Assembly: GCA_002011085.2 (NCBI GenBank)
Contig: MTMB02000001.1
Coordinates: forward strand, 879,007-943,006
Source: Candidatus Geothermarchaeum rappei
GTDB lineage: Archaea; Thermoproteota; Nitrososphaeria; Geothermarchaeales; JDFR-13
DNA length: 64,000 bases
Direction: 5' to 3'
Part shown: positions 34,870-44,046 of the stretch, piece after piece
How positions within the stretch are numbered: position 1 is the stretch's first letter
Layout of the letters: the number at the start of each line of letters is the position of its first letter
Position numbers and translations under genes: made by a program
The notes under the pieces: model-generated
What the model was told of the DNA's origin: nothing
The model's input: only the letters and a program-made list of their open reading frames with translations
Database searches by the model: none

Positions 34870-35493
34870 ATGCCTAGACTCAATTTAAAAAAAGCAGCGT
34901 ATCTCCAGAGACATCTTGCAGGGAAAGTCATAACTGTAGATGACTTCAATAAACCAGTTAGGTATGTAGGGGGCGTTGACGTTGCATATAAGCGTAGGGT
35001 GGGTATAGGTGTAGCGACTTTACTAGAATATGACTCGATGAGACTTGTAGAGTATAAACATTATATTACTGAGGTTGATGTCCCATATGTACCTACTTTC
35101 CTCGCCTTTAGAGAGATTCCTCCAATGGTTGGAGCAATTGAGAGGCTCGAGAAAAAACCAGATATAGTATTGGTGGATGCACATGGGCTAGTTCATCCCA
35201 GGGGATTGGGGGCAGCATCCCATATAGGAGTAGTGTTGGACATCCCTACTATTGGCGTGGCTAAATCGCCACTGGTAGGTAAGGTTGATGAAGACGGCTA
35301 TATTGTTTATAAAGGGAGGAGGGTGGGGTATAAACTGGGCCCAAGGCTATATGTGTCCATTGGACATAGAGTCTCCTTAGAAACCGCGATTGAGATCGTT
35401 AAAAATACTTTAAGAAACTCTGTTCCTGAGCCTACTAGACTAGCACATATATATGCCAATAAAGTAAAGAAGGAGATGGATAAAGAGAGTTAA
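34870..35493 (+). CDS. nfi: Endonuclease V
   Basis: A 207-residue deoxyinosine 3'-endonuclease. Conserved elements are GGVDVAYK with the first metal-binding Asp37, the PYVPTFLAFREIPPMV loop (PYIPGFLSFRE in bacteria) with the Glu, the VDAHGLVHPRGLGAASHIG motif with the catalytic Asp and His, and GVAKSPLVGK. It nicks DNA one base 3' of hypoxanthine produced by adenine deamination, a frequent lesion at high temperature. Length is normal. ATG 34870. It is followed after 56 bp by the MoxR operon but is probably transcribed separately. Confidence 0.95.
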   Translation: MPRLNLKKAAYLQRHLAGKVITVDDFNKPVRYVGGVDVAYKRRVGIGVATLLEYDSMRLVEYKHYITEVDVPYVPTFLAFREIPPMVGAIERLEKKPDIVLVDAHGLVHPRGLGAASHIGVVLDIPTIGVAKSPLVGKVDEDGYIVYKGRRVGYKLGPRLYVSIGHRVSLETAIEIVKNTLRNSVPEPTRLAHIYANKVKKEMDKES

Positions 35494-35549
35494 TACTAAA
35501 TTTATTTGAAAAGATATAGTCTATGCAATCTATAATATTATTGTTCGAG

Positions 35550-36578
35550 ATGAAGGGGAGAACAGCGTATGTCGCTATCCTATTATCACTGATGTTGCTA
35601 CCCTCCTTGGGTTTAGGTATTCAATGCCATGCAAAAGACACTCTAGATATATGGTCTGAAGAGCTTAGGATTCCTCGAAATATAATCACTGATAACGCTA
35701 CGATAGAGAATACCACTGATTTTGAGATCCCGCCTGAATTGCTTTATCTCCTGAATGACTTGGAGAGGATTAAGGAGATTATACAGAAATATGATACTGA
35801 GACTGCGTCGAGAATAGATTTAATCGAGCTTAAGATTTTGAGCGGAGATACTGAAGGCGCCTATCTCGACTATCTATTACTCGAGAAGGATATAAATACG
35901 CTTCTTCAAGAGATTAAGGACATCAACTATGAAGACTATCTCGAGCTCATCAATCTTTTACCAGATGACCCAAGCACATTGTTTAATCCAAGCCAGAATG
36001 GTGAGGGAGTCCAGAGACTTTTTCAGACAGAGATGAGTATAGATAATTTGGGCCTGATCCCTCCATTGCCAGATAGGAGTATTGGAAATGACTTCCTAAA
36101 CCCCCCAATAAATGCTCCTACCATGCCTTCATTATTCCAAATGGATATACCCATAGAATTTATTATCATAGTTTTATTATCATTGGCAGCTATTAGTGTA
36201 ACGATATATCTTGTGGTTAACAGGAGGAATATTTTAATACCGGCCTTGGTAAAGACAGAGAAGGTTGTTAAGGCATTGAAGACAAAGGTTATTGGCCCTG
36301 ACGATAAGCCGCCCGAGGATCCTGATGATAGAATCATATACAACTACTATGTATTCCTTAGGAAGGCTGCCGAGATGGGGTATAGAAGGAGGAGGCACGA
36401 GGCTCCACTAGAGTTTGTAAGTAGAATAGATAAGGAGGATATTAGCGGCATTGGAGAAAGACTTAGTATTTTATTTGAGAAGGTGAGGTATGGACACAAG
36501 AAACCTGAGAAACATGAGATTGAGGAAAGCGATATACTTGTTAAGAAGCTCTTTGACATTGGAAGTGAGGAAGGATGA
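35550..36578 (+). CDS. DUF4129-containing membrane protein, first gene of MoxR operon
   Basis: A protein of about 342 residues. It has an N-terminal signal or anchor (MKGRTAYVAILLSLMLLPSL), an extracytoplasmic helical region (residues about 45-190), a transmembrane helix (PIEFIIIVLLSLAAISVTIY) and a cytoplasmic C-terminal DUF4129 domain (YNYYVFLRKAAEMGYRRRRH, APLEFVSRI). DUF4129 proteins are regular companions of MoxR ATPases and DUF58 proteins. A TATA element at 35498-35506 would start transcription near 35527, so ATG 35550 is preferred over ATG 35523. The next gene overlaps by 4 bp (ATGA). Confidence 0.8.
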   Translation: MKGRTAYVAILLSLMLLPSLGLGIQCHAKDTLDIWSEELRIPRNIITDNATIENTTDFEIPPELLYLLNDLERIKEIIQKYDTETASRIDLIELKILSGDTEGAYLDYLLLEKDINTLLQEIKDINYEDYLELINLLPDDPSTLFNPSQNGEGVQRLFQTEMSIDNLGLIPPLPDRSIGNDFLNPPINAPTMPSLFQMDIPIEFIIIVLLSLAAISVTIYLVVNRRNILIPALVKTEKVVKALKTKVIGPDDKPPEDPDDRIIYNYYVFLRKAAEMGYRRRRHEAPLEFVSRIDKEDISGIGERLSILFEKVRYGHKKPEKHEIEESDILVKKLFDIGSEEG

Positions 36579-38179
36579 TCTCTAAGAAGACTGTAGCGAC
36601 CATGGCATTCATACTATTATTCCTAGGCATGGTATATGCGCCTCAAAAGTATTTCTATCATAAGACCTATGCAAAGACATTAAGCCCTTATAACTCAGAT
36701 GAATACGGCACACTTGATTTTGTGAATTACTTTAACAGCTCTGGATATAAAGTAGTATTAGGCGGGCCTAAAAACCTTAGTGGATTGGGCGAGGGAGACG
36801 TATATGTACTGATAGGGCCAGATCAGGGCCTTACAAAAGAAGAAATAAGTCAAGTGAAGTCTTTCTTAGAGAGAGGAGGGAGCCTACTAATAGCGGATGA
36901 GTTAGGCACTGTAAATACACTCATTGAGGAACTGTTTAAATCCCGTGTAAACGAGACGTATGTCGAGAAACTACTTATTTACACTAACTCTTCATCTAAT
37001 CAGATGCCTGTTGTCGCCAGCGGAGAACCGATTTTATTCTCTACACATATAGGAGTCGTCGCCCTTCCAAACTCAACGTCTATTTTAGACCCACTTGATG
37101 GAGATGTTGACATCTACAACGCATCAATGTATCTATACATTCTTTTTGAGAAATTCACATATCTCCATGCAGAGAATTTCATTGCATATCCAACCAGCCT
37201 ACCCAGCTATGTTGGGGAAACGGGAATTATGGAGCCTGCCGGATATATAATTGTAATGGATAAACTTGATCCAGATAAAGGATATACGGTAAAATTAGCT
37301 GTATTCTCCACATATTATGATCCTCAGGAGGATCCTCTCCGGAGATACCCTGGACGGGTTTATCTCGTTGCAGATACCTTGCTCTTTACAAACTCTTACG
37401 TCGTATCCTCAATAGAAGATGAAGGCACATTAACTGGACAGGAAGAACAGAGGATGGATTTCTATAGCAAGCTTATGGCGTGGTTGGCTAAGAAGGATAT
37501 TAGGCTAACTACATCCTCCACAATCGTATTTGACTCAATACATTATCAGCCATATGTGGTCAAAGTGCCTATTCCACACCTTGGCCGCATGTTGATTGGG
37601 ATGTTAGCGGACGAGGTGAGGCTCTGGAAAGAGACATATATGGATAGGGTAGGTACGTTACCAGTATGGCTGATGCCTCTATTAGTTTTATTTTTCGCGA
37701 CCTCAGTCTACACAACGTATAGGAGGAGGGTTAAGGTAAAATCCGGGGATGATCGGTGGATACCTCCAATTGAGGAGAGGAGGTTTGTGGCTGAGAGTCC
37801 CTTCCTTAAGAGGCTTAAGGAGGGTATTAGGGATAAGGAGTTCTATAAAGATATGATATTGGGTTTATACGACCTATACAACTACATCCTAAAAGAGATT
37901 GTTGGAAGGGATATCGAAGAGATAATTCGTGAAGGGCTTCCACCAGCCGTTGAAGAGAAACTGGGTAGGGAAGTATCCAGCAAGATACTTGAGTCATGCA
38001 AAAGGATATATGTTCTGAGGGAGAAGATTGTATATAGGAGGATTCTCCCCTTTGTATTGTCCTGGAAGAAGACATTTGAGAAACTATCATATGAAGTTGA
38101 TTATGTGTGTAGTAGGTTAGGCATAGAATTTATAGAGGAGATAGAAGGAGGTAAGAAGATTGAGTATGTCATCAAATGA
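36575..38179 (+). CDS. DUF4350-like membrane protein of MoxR operon
   Basis: A 534-residue protein with an N-terminal helix (TVATMAFILLFLGMVYAP), an extracytoplasmic domain containing the Rossmann-like DUF4350 pattern (GDVYVLIGPDQGLTKEEISQ, then FLERGGSLLIADELGTVN), a second transmembrane helix near 365-385 (LPVWLMPLLVLFFATSVY) and a cytoplasmic helical tail. DUF4350 proteins recur in MoxR-DUF58-DUF4129 operons; their role is unknown. It overlaps its upstream neighbour by 4 bp and the downstream moxR by 20 bp, indicating translational coupling. Confidence 0.8.
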   Translation: MISKKTVATMAFILLFLGMVYAPQKYFYHKTYAKTLSPYNSDEYGTLDFVNYFNSSGYKVVLGGPKNLSGLGEGDVYVLIGPDQGLTKEEISQVKSFLERGGSLLIADELGTVNTLIEELFKSRVNETYVEKLLIYTNSSSNQMPVVASGEPILFSTHIGVVALPNSTSILDPLDGDVDIYNASMYLYILFEKFTYLHAENFIAYPTSLPSYVGETGIMEPAGYIIVMDKLDPDKGYTVKLAVFSTYYDPQEDPLRRYPGRVYLVADTLLFTNSYVVSSIEDEGTLTGQEEQRMDFYSKLMAWLAKKDIRLTTSSTIVFDSIHYQPYVVKVPIPHLGRMLIGMLADEVRLWKETYMDRVGTLPVWLMPLLVLFFATSVYTTYRRRVKVKSGDDRWIPPIEERRFVAESPFLKRLKEGIRDKEFYKDMILGLYDLYNYILKEIVGRDIEEIIREGLPPAVEEKLGREVSSKILESCKRIYVLREKIVYRRILPFVLSWKKTFEKLSYEVDYVCSRLGIEFIEEIEGGKKIEYVIK

Positions 38180-39113
38180 CCCTGAGTATGTATATGGGAT
38201 CTGGCTAAAGCTGAAGGATGAAGTTGCCAAGGTAATCGTGGATCTACAAGAAGCCCTAGAAGAGATATTCATCTGTCTCATAGCACAAGGACACATTCTT
38301 TTGGAGGGGCCACCAGGCATAGCCAAAACAACATTGGCAAAGACAATCGCTAAGATACTAGATCTAAGTTTCTCAAGGATACAGTTCACCCCCGACCTGC
38401 TTCCAGCGGACATTATCGGCACCAAGATATATGACCAGTCTCTAAAGGATTTCATCACTAAGAAGGGACCTATATTCGCAAACCTAATACTTGCAGATGA
38501 GATAAATAGAGCTGGGCCGAAGACGCAATCTGCCCTTCTGGAGGCGATGCAGGAACGTCAAGTGACTATCGAGGGAGAGACGTTTAAATTGCCCGAGCCA
38601 TTTATGGTGATAGCGACGGAGAATCCTATTGAAGTCGAGGGAACATACGCTCTTCCATCAGCACAGCTAGATAGGTTCCTAATCAAGTCAACAATAGACT
38701 TTCCTCCGCGGGAGGCCTATAGAGATGTGATAAACAAGTACGGTGGATACTCTACAATAAGCGTTGAAACCAGGGTCTCGCGAGAGGAGATCATCAATAT
38801 CCAGAAGGCGCTGGACAATGTTATGCTATCAAATGATCTTCTGAACTATATTGTTGATCTAATGGAAGAGATAAGGGGAGACAGGAGAGTTAAGTGGGGT
38901 GTGAGCCCCAGAGGGGCTATTGCTGTAGCAAAAGCGGCTAAGGCATGGGCATTGATGAATAGACGAGACTATGTAACGCCGGAGGATATCAAGAGGGTAT
39001 TTTATCCAGTAGTTAACCATAGGATAATCCTCACCTCAGAGGCTTTATTCGAGGGGATACATCCCCGGGAGGTCCTTGAAGACGTCCTTAGTAGGGTAAA
39101 GGTTCCGGTATGA
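38160..39113 (+). CDS. MoxR-family AAA+ ATPase
   Basis: A 317-residue AAA+ ATPase of the MoxR class, thought to act as a chaperone in maturation of protein complexes. Walker A is GPPGIAKT (50-57), Walker B with the MoxR-typical extension is LADEINRAGPKTQSALLEAM (111-130), followed by ERQVTIEGETFKLPEPFMVI and the sensor ATENPIEVEGTYALPSAQLD, then the C-terminal lid. A GGAGGT site 7 bp before TTG 38160 supports that start over ATG 38166. It overlaps the DUF58 gene by ATGA. Confidence 0.95.
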   Translation: MSMSSNDPEYVYGIWLKLKDEVAKVIVDLQEALEEIFICLIAQGHILLEGPPGIAKTTLAKTIAKILDLSFSRIQFTPDLLPADIIGTKIYDQSLKDFITKKGPIFANLILADEINRAGPKTQSALLEAMQERQVTIEGETFKLPEPFMVIATENPIEVEGTYALPSAQLDRFLIKSTIDFPPREAYRDVINKYGGYSTISVETRVSREEIINIQKALDNVMLSNDLLNYIVDLMEEIRGDRRVKWGVSPRGAIAVAKAAKAWALMNRRDYVTPEDIKRVFYPVVNHRIILTSEALFEGIHPREVLEDVLSRVKVPV

Positions 39114-40480
39114 AGAGGAGAATAGACGTTAGCCTCAACGATAGAGGGAAGATAATATTAGTAGTCTCAGCCTTGATACTCTCCCTTAACATCATCACTA
39201 TCCTATATATCGCTAATAGAGGCGCGATACTCCTAAGCTTCGCGATTCTCTCCATATTATTATCAGACTGGATAATACTAAGGCTGCGCCTGACGACGCT
39301 GGAGAAGCTGGAGATTAAGAGGATATTTGATAGAAATACGTATGACAACATTCCCCTGGAAGTAGTTCTACGGATAACCAACAATAGTTTATTTGGGTTA
39401 TATAGCATGGAGTTGGATGACAGATATCCAACGACAACAAAAATAGCTGAGGGGAAGAATAGGGGGGTTATAACATTACCACCGGGATCTACTGTCGAGA
39501 TAAAATACACCCTCGTTGTAGAGGCAGTTGGAAGACATAGATTTGGGAAGCTATTTATTCGGATGCAGGATATACTGGGGCTGTTTACAATAAAAGCCGA
39601 GTTCGAGGATATTCCTGAGAACGAGATATACTGTTCTGCAAACATACCCACTATAGATATTAGTGAGATGATGAGAAGAGGCTTAAAGATACTAAGTGGA
39701 CCCTGGGCCAGTAAAAAAATAGGATTTAGTATGGAGTTCAAGGAAATAAGGGAATATAGGCCTGGGGACGAGATAAAGAGAGTTGATTGGAAAGCCAGTG
39801 CAAGAGTGAATAAGCTAATGATTAGAGAATTTGAGGCTGAGGCGCAGACAGATATAGTGATTATATTTGATTTATCAAGGAACATGTTTCTCGGTGAACT
39901 AGGAATTAGGAAATATGATTATTCTACGAGAACAATCGCATTCATAGTCAACTATGCTATAAGGAATAGAGACAGAGTTGGAATGCTCTTAATACAGCCA
40001 GGTGGATATCACATTATCCCCATTCAACCCGCATCTAGACAGACCTATAGGACTATTATGAGATACCTATCGTCCATCGATGTAGATAGGATACCGGAGG
40101 AATACGCCCTTGACAACATCCCGTTTGGGAGAATCCTATCTAAGCTAGGTGTGAAAGGTAAGACCCTATTCATAACCATAAGTGATTTGGAAGAGGAGGC
40201 TAGGGCATCTCTCCTATTATCAGGCTTGAAGACTCTTAGGATGGCTAGACATGAAGTCGTATTATTATCACCCCTCACTCACTTATTTGAGATCAGGATG
40301 GTCAAAGGCGTGGATATGGCCCTCTACAGGGTAGAGGCATATAAAAGCATGGAGAAGAGGAAAAGGATTGAAGGCCAGTTGAAGAAACTTGGTATACCAG
40401 TGGTAAATGTAGGTCCTGATGATCTTATACCAATAGTCCTCGCTAAGCTTGAGGAGTTTAGGAGGGTGACACCAACATGA
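39110..40480 (+). CDS. DUF58 protein (vWA-like) partner of MoxR
   Basis: A 456-residue protein. Two N-terminal hydrophobic helices (about 15-60) are followed by a beta-rich domain and the DUF58 signature REYRPGDEIKRVDWKASAR (214-232), then a von Willebrand A-like fold. The MIDAS-like loop reads DLSRNM (254-259), so the usual DxSxS metal site is incomplete. DUF58 proteins are presumed clients or adaptors of MoxR. The gene is joined by 4-bp ATGA overlaps to the genes on both sides. Confidence 0.92.
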   Translation: MKRRIDVSLNDRGKIILVVSALILSLNIITILYIANRGAILLSFAILSILLSDWIILRLRLTTLEKLEIKRIFDRNTYDNIPLEVVLRITNNSLFGLYSMELDDRYPTTTKIAEGKNRGVITLPPGSTVEIKYTLVVEAVGRHRFGKLFIRMQDILGLFTIKAEFEDIPENEIYCSANIPTIDISEMMRRGLKILSGPWASKKIGFSMEFKEIREYRPGDEIKRVDWKASARVNKLMIREFEAEAQTDIVIIFDLSRNMFLGELGIRKYDYSTRTIAFIVNYAIRNRDRVGMLLIQPGGYHIIPIQPASRQTYRTIMRYLSSIDVDRIPEEYALDNIPFGRILSKLGVKGKTLFITISDLEEEARASLLLSGLKTLRMARHEVVLLSPLTHLFEIRMVKGVDMALYRVEAYKSMEKRKRIEGQLKKLGIPVVNVGPDDLIPIVLAKLEEFRRVTPT

Positions 40481-41520
40481 AGAAAAATATATTTCTTAAG
40501 GGAATCATTGGCTTGATAAACCTCCTCCTAATACTGAGGCTTCAACAGATATTCAACATGACGAACGCATTAATTCAGTCTTATCCCACGGCTATGGAGA
40601 ATGGATTCATAATTCTTCCAGAGATAACAGCTACGGCCTGGCTTGTAATATTAATCGTCATAGGTGTATTAGCCATCCTCTCATCAGTGTATGAAAGTAT
40701 AACGATGACCATGATAGTAGCCTTATCAGGCTACGGATATAATATAGTTACGTTATTCATCTTCATCTTCATGTACAAGGCTGACACAATGAGAATCTAT
40801 TTAGAGATATACAGCCTGGGGTTAGAGATGACTATAGTTATAATGGCTATAGCCGCCTTGGTGAATATAAAGCCTTATTTTATACACGATAAGCTGCAGA
40901 CTATTAAGAGAAAGTATAGTATCATAAAGGGATTTATCGATATAGTCGTCTACCTAGGCCTCATCATGTTTAGCATATACCTGCTGGTCTTCATCTCAGA
41001 TTCTCTATACTATATAGTGCTTAACAGCATCGCTGAATATGCGCCCACCGAGTTAATGATGTTATTAACCGAGTATTTCGAGACAAGCTTAGGATACCTT
41101 ACGATAATGGGAATCTCATTTGGAATCGTTGCATACATGATCCATAACCTTGGTGAACCGCTAATCATATTTCTTTCAAAGAGTGCTGGTCAGGCAAAAG
41201 CTATATTGGATACAGATTATCAGAAGAGTCTACTTAAAGAAAGGAGACTTATCCAAGATGTAAAAAGACTTGTAAATGTATCCTTATTAATAATAATACC
41301 TATTGTCGCCCTACCGATAATCCTAATAATAATAGAGGAACCCATGTATTTCCTTAGTTATCTTTTTAGAGTACTATATGACTTCACAACATTCAATTAT
41401 ACGGTTCCAAAGACATCAGTGGATACTCTTGTCGGGACCATAGCTGACGTCAGGATTATTGAGTTATATAAGGAGAAGATTGAAGAGATTATTAGATTCT
41501 TTCTATATTTGTTGTTCTAG
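40477..41520 (+). CDS. Polytopic membrane protein of MoxR operon, function unknown
   Basis: A 347-residue protein with about seven hydrophobic helices, for example near 8-20, 52-70, 80-100, 110-130, 155-180 and 270-292. The loops contain no motif I recognise. Its start overlaps the DUF58 stop by ATGA, so it belongs to the operon. By position it could be the membrane part of the complex assembled by MoxR/DUF58, as with other membrane proteins in such operons, but that is inference only. Confidence 0.75.
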   Translation: MKKNIFLKGIIGLINLLLILRLQQIFNMTNALIQSYPTAMENGFIILPEITATAWLVILIVIGVLAILSSVYESITMTMIVALSGYGYNIVTLFIFIFMYKADTMRIYLEIYSLGLEMTIVIMAIAALVNIKPYFIHDKLQTIKRKYSIIKGFIDIVVYLGLIMFSIYLLVFISDSLYYIVLNSIAEYAPTELMMLLTEYFETSLGYLTIMGISFGIVAYMIHNLGEPLIIFLSKSAGQAKAILDTDYQKSLLKERRLIQDVKRLVNVSLLIIIPIVALPIILIIIEEPMYFLSYLFRVLYDFTTFNYTVPKTSVDTLVGTIADVRIIELYKEKIEEIIRFFLYLLF

Positions 41521-41527
41521 GGGATAG

Positions 41528-41716
41528 ATGTTGGATAAACATAACATAATAGCGTCAGTAGCCGCTATTATCCTGATATTAATTAGCATCCTAATGTTCA
41601 TACATGCACAGGGATACTTAGAGACGCAACCAGTTGCAGGTGGGTTGGAGATCGGTATAGGAATCTTTATCTTCATATATGCTGTAACCAGGTTAGAAAA
41701 GGTTTTGAAAGGATAG
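41528..41716 (+). CDS. Small two-helix membrane protein of MoxR operon
   Basis: A 62-residue protein with two hydrophobic segments (IIASVAAIILILISILMFIH and LEIGIGIFIFIYAVTRL) joined by a short polar loop, AQGYLETQPVAGG. It begins 7 bp after the stop of the preceding membrane gene and shares its orientation. The layout (helix-loop-helix, IGIGIFI) resembles the next small gene, and the two may be diverged duplicates. A stem-loop (41716-41733) starts at its stop codon. Function unknown. Confidence 0.65.
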   Translation: MLDKHNIIASVAAIILILISILMFIHAQGYLETQPVAGGLEIGIGIFIFIYAVTRLEKVLKG

Positions 41717-41733
41717 CCACCAAACTTAGTGGC
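41716..41733 (+). other. Stem-loop between the last two small genes of the MoxR operon
   Basis: GCCAC (41716-41720) and GTGGC (41729-41733) form a five-pair stem with an 8-base loop starting at the stop codon of the 62-residue gene. No strong T-run follows, so it may attenuate or process the transcript rather than end it. Confidence 0.35.
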
Positions 41734-41776
41734 ATCTTTATGAGGATGAAAGAATAATATATGATTTTTGGTGGAT

Positions 41777-42010
41777 ATGAGGCACGAACATATTGTATCG
41801 GAGATCATCGCAGCTATGCTCCTAGTAGTAGGAATATATTTCATCCTATGGGGGATAGACCTCCTAATGCCTAATAAATATTCAGTTGTAGCGGGGGTAG
41901 CGAGTCTAGGGGTGGGGCTGTTGATTATCGGGGGAGGGATCTCACTCCTAAGGACGCTACTTTTAAGCCTCACCCTAGAGAAGAAAGAGAAGGAGCCTAG
42001 TCCTTCCTAA
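41777..42010 (+). CDS. Small two-helix membrane protein, last gene of MoxR operon
   Basis: A 77-residue protein with two hydrophobic segments (EIIAAMLLVVGIYFILWGID and SVVAGVASLGVGLLIIGGGI) and a basic/acidic tail (TLEKKEKEPSPS). The start is taken at ATG 41777 with GGTGG just upstream; the frame is open from TTG 41768. The two-helix layout is like that of the preceding 62-residue protein. The 3' end overlaps the convergent dcd gene by 14 bp. Function unknown. Confidence 0.65.
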   Translation: MRHEHIVSEIIAAMLLVVGIYFILWGIDLLMPNKYSVVAGVASLGVGLLIIGGGISLLRTLLLSLTLEKKEKEPSPS

Positions 42011-42521
42011 AGATAGGCACTTGCACTCCTTTTTGGCCCTGATACTTACCTTCATAGGGTTTTTTAGCAGGGGTCATTAGCTTTGCAAAGACAAGGTGTA
42101 GGAATCGATCGCCCTTGTATAGCTTAATTGGAAAGTTTCCACCGATTAGCTCTATGGTAAGCTCGCCTTCAAAATTAGCGTCCACAATAGTCGGAGGCAG
42201 TATAAACCCGATCCTCGCGAAACTACTTCTTAGATTAACGAACGCCATTAGGTCTCTAGGCATCTTAATATATTCCATTGTATGGAGAAGGACATGCTCA
42301 TTTGGATAGATTATAAATGCATCTCCTTCTTCAAACTCGACGAAATCACGAGGGTCATGTATCCTTGGGTCAAATACTTCATTCGTCTTCTTCAGCCTTC
42401 CAATCACGCCTCCAAGCCGCATATCTATACCGTTCTCTCTAATGGTGTCCTCAAACATAGGCTCTATCACAAGCTCCCCAGAATCCAGGTATCTCCTTAT
42501 ATCCATATCACTTAGAATCAT
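41997..42521 (-). CDS. dcd: dCTP deaminase
   Basis: A protein of about 174 residues of the trimeric dUTPase-like fold. It begins MILSDMDIRRYLDSGELVIE, the standard family N-terminus, and has RSSFARIGFILPPTIVDANF, where dCTP deaminases carry RSSxxRxG and the active-site Glu in FEGELTIELI. It converts dCTP to dUTP, or to dUMP if bifunctional; the two cannot be separated by reading. The frame opens at GTG 42533, but ATG 42521 with AGGTG about 9 bp upstream fits the family. It lies just downstream of serS. Confidence 0.92.
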   Translation of the reverse strand: MILSDMDIRRYLDSGELVIEPMFEDTIRENGIDMRLGGVIGRLKKTNEVFDPRIHDPRDFVEFEEGDAFIIYPNEHVLLHTMEYIKMPRDLMAFVNLRSSFARIGFILPPTIVDANFEGELTIELIGGNFPIKLYKGDRFLHLVFAKLMTPAKKPYEGKYQGQKGVQVPIFRKD

Positions 42522-42536
42522 GGTTCTACACACCTT

Positions 42537-43907
42537 CTATGGTAACTCTACAGGCCGTAGATACTCTTTCGGGGCACCTTCATACGTCGAGAGATATTTC
42601 TTAAGAACCTCGGGTATCATGACTCTACCATCTGGTAACTGATGGTTCTCTATTATCGCTGTAATCGTCCTCTGAACGGCGAGTCCAGTTGAGTTTAGGG
42701 TATGGACATAGCCCTCGCTCGGATAACCTCTCTTCTTGGCAAATCTTATATTTAATCTATATGACTGCCAATCTGTACAGTTGGATGCAGAGACCATCTC
42801 CCTATACCTACCCTGCGCCGGCATCCAAGCCTCGAGGTCATATTTCCTAGCTGCAACGGAACCGATGTCGCCAGTACAGATATCCACTATCCTATAGGGT
42901 ATCTCAAGGCCTTGGAAGAGCTCTTCGGCATTTCTAATTATCTCTTCATGATACTCCCATGACTCATCTGGATGGCTAAATATAAACTGCTCTATCTTGT
43001 CAAAGTTATGTACTCTAAATATTCCTTTTGTATCCTTGCCATGAGCACCAGCTTCCTTCCTGAAACAGGGGCTGAAGCCCACGAGTTTAATCGGTAGCTC
43101 ACCTGTCTCCAGAACCTCATTCATGTACATTGCTGCCATGGGGTGTTCACTTGTAGCTATTAGATAGAGATCTTCATCCTCCACCTTATAAATAGCGTCT
43201 TCAAAGTCTGTAAGGCTGGTTACACCGAGATACGCTTTCCTATTCATAAGTGGCGGTGGATATACGGGGATATACCCCTTTGCCGTGAGTCTATCCAACG
43301 CATAGTTTATCAAAGCCATCTGGAGAAAAACCAAGTCTCCAAGAAGGTAATAGAATCTTGATCCAGCTACTTTAGCAGCCCTGGGCACATCCGTCAAATG
43401 AGTCTCATCACCGTAATCCGCATGCCCCTTTATCTCATAATCAATAACCTCATACTCAACATCAAAGCCCTTAGTCATCTCAGTAAACAATTCAAGATGC
43501 TTCTTCATTACTCTAGGTCGGCCCCAGTACCTAATTGGTTTATTATCATTCTCATCCGCCCCAATCGGGACATCTGGATGAAGGATATTTGGAATCGATA
43601 ATAGTATCTCGTCAAGCCTATTACGAAGCTCTTTAAACTCCTTCTCCATCCTACTAATCTCATTCGAGAGCTTCTTCGCTTCATTAACCAGTTTCTTACG
43701 CTCCTCTCCAGATGCCTTACCTATGCTCCTAGTTATCTGATTCCTCTTATATCTTAATACATCAAGCTCTTTCTGAAAACTCCTAACCTCCTTGTCCAGC
43801 TTAATAGCCTCATCAATAACTTCGGGCGAAAGTCCTCTTATCCTCATATTCCACCTAAGTTTATCGGGGTCATTCCTAAGGTAATATAGAATAGACCACA
43901 TCTTCAT
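42537..43907 (-). CDS. serS: Seryl-tRNA synthetase
   Basis: A 456-residue class II synthetase of the common (bacterial/eukaryal-like) type, not the rare methanogen type. The N-terminal tRNA-binding coiled coil spans about 28-110 (DKEVRSFQKELDVLRYKRNQ; KLSNEISRMEKEFKELRNRL). Motif 2 is FSPCFRKEAGAHGKDTKGIF, including the serine/ATP loop, preceded by the TSEH serine-binding motif, and motif 3 is STGLAVQRTITAIIENHQ. AGGTGTTGG precedes ATG 43907. It forms an operon with dcd. Confidence 0.97.
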   Translation of the reverse strand: MKMWSILYYLRNDPDKLRWNMRIRGLSPEVIDEAIKLDKEVRSFQKELDVLRYKRNQITRSIGKASGEERKKLVNEAKKLSNEISRMEKEFKELRNRLDEILLSIPNILHPDVPIGADENDNKPIRYWGRPRVMKKHLELFTEMTKGFDVEYEVIDYEIKGHADYGDETHLTDVPRAAKVAGSRFYYLLGDLVFLQMALINYALDRLTAKGYIPVYPPPLMNRKAYLGVTSLTDFEDAIYKVEDEDLYLIATSEHPMAAMYMNEVLETGELPIKLVGFSPCFRKEAGAHGKDTKGIFRVHNFDKIEQFIFSHPDESWEYHEEIIRNAEELFQGLEIPYRIVDICTGDIGSVAARKYDLEAWMPAQGRYREMVSASNCTDWQSYRLNIRFAKKRGYPSEGYVHTLNSTGLAVQRTITAIIENHQLPDGRVMIPEVLKKYLSTYEGAPKEYLRPVELP

Positions 43908-44046
43908 GAACCCAACACCTAGATTAACTCACCATACTCATCAAGTCCTTACATAGAATTAATAATAATTACACTAACATAATCATTAATTTTTACTACT
44001 TAGATATCCATTTATGAAGCAAGGATGTTTTCCACGGGGGTTTGTC

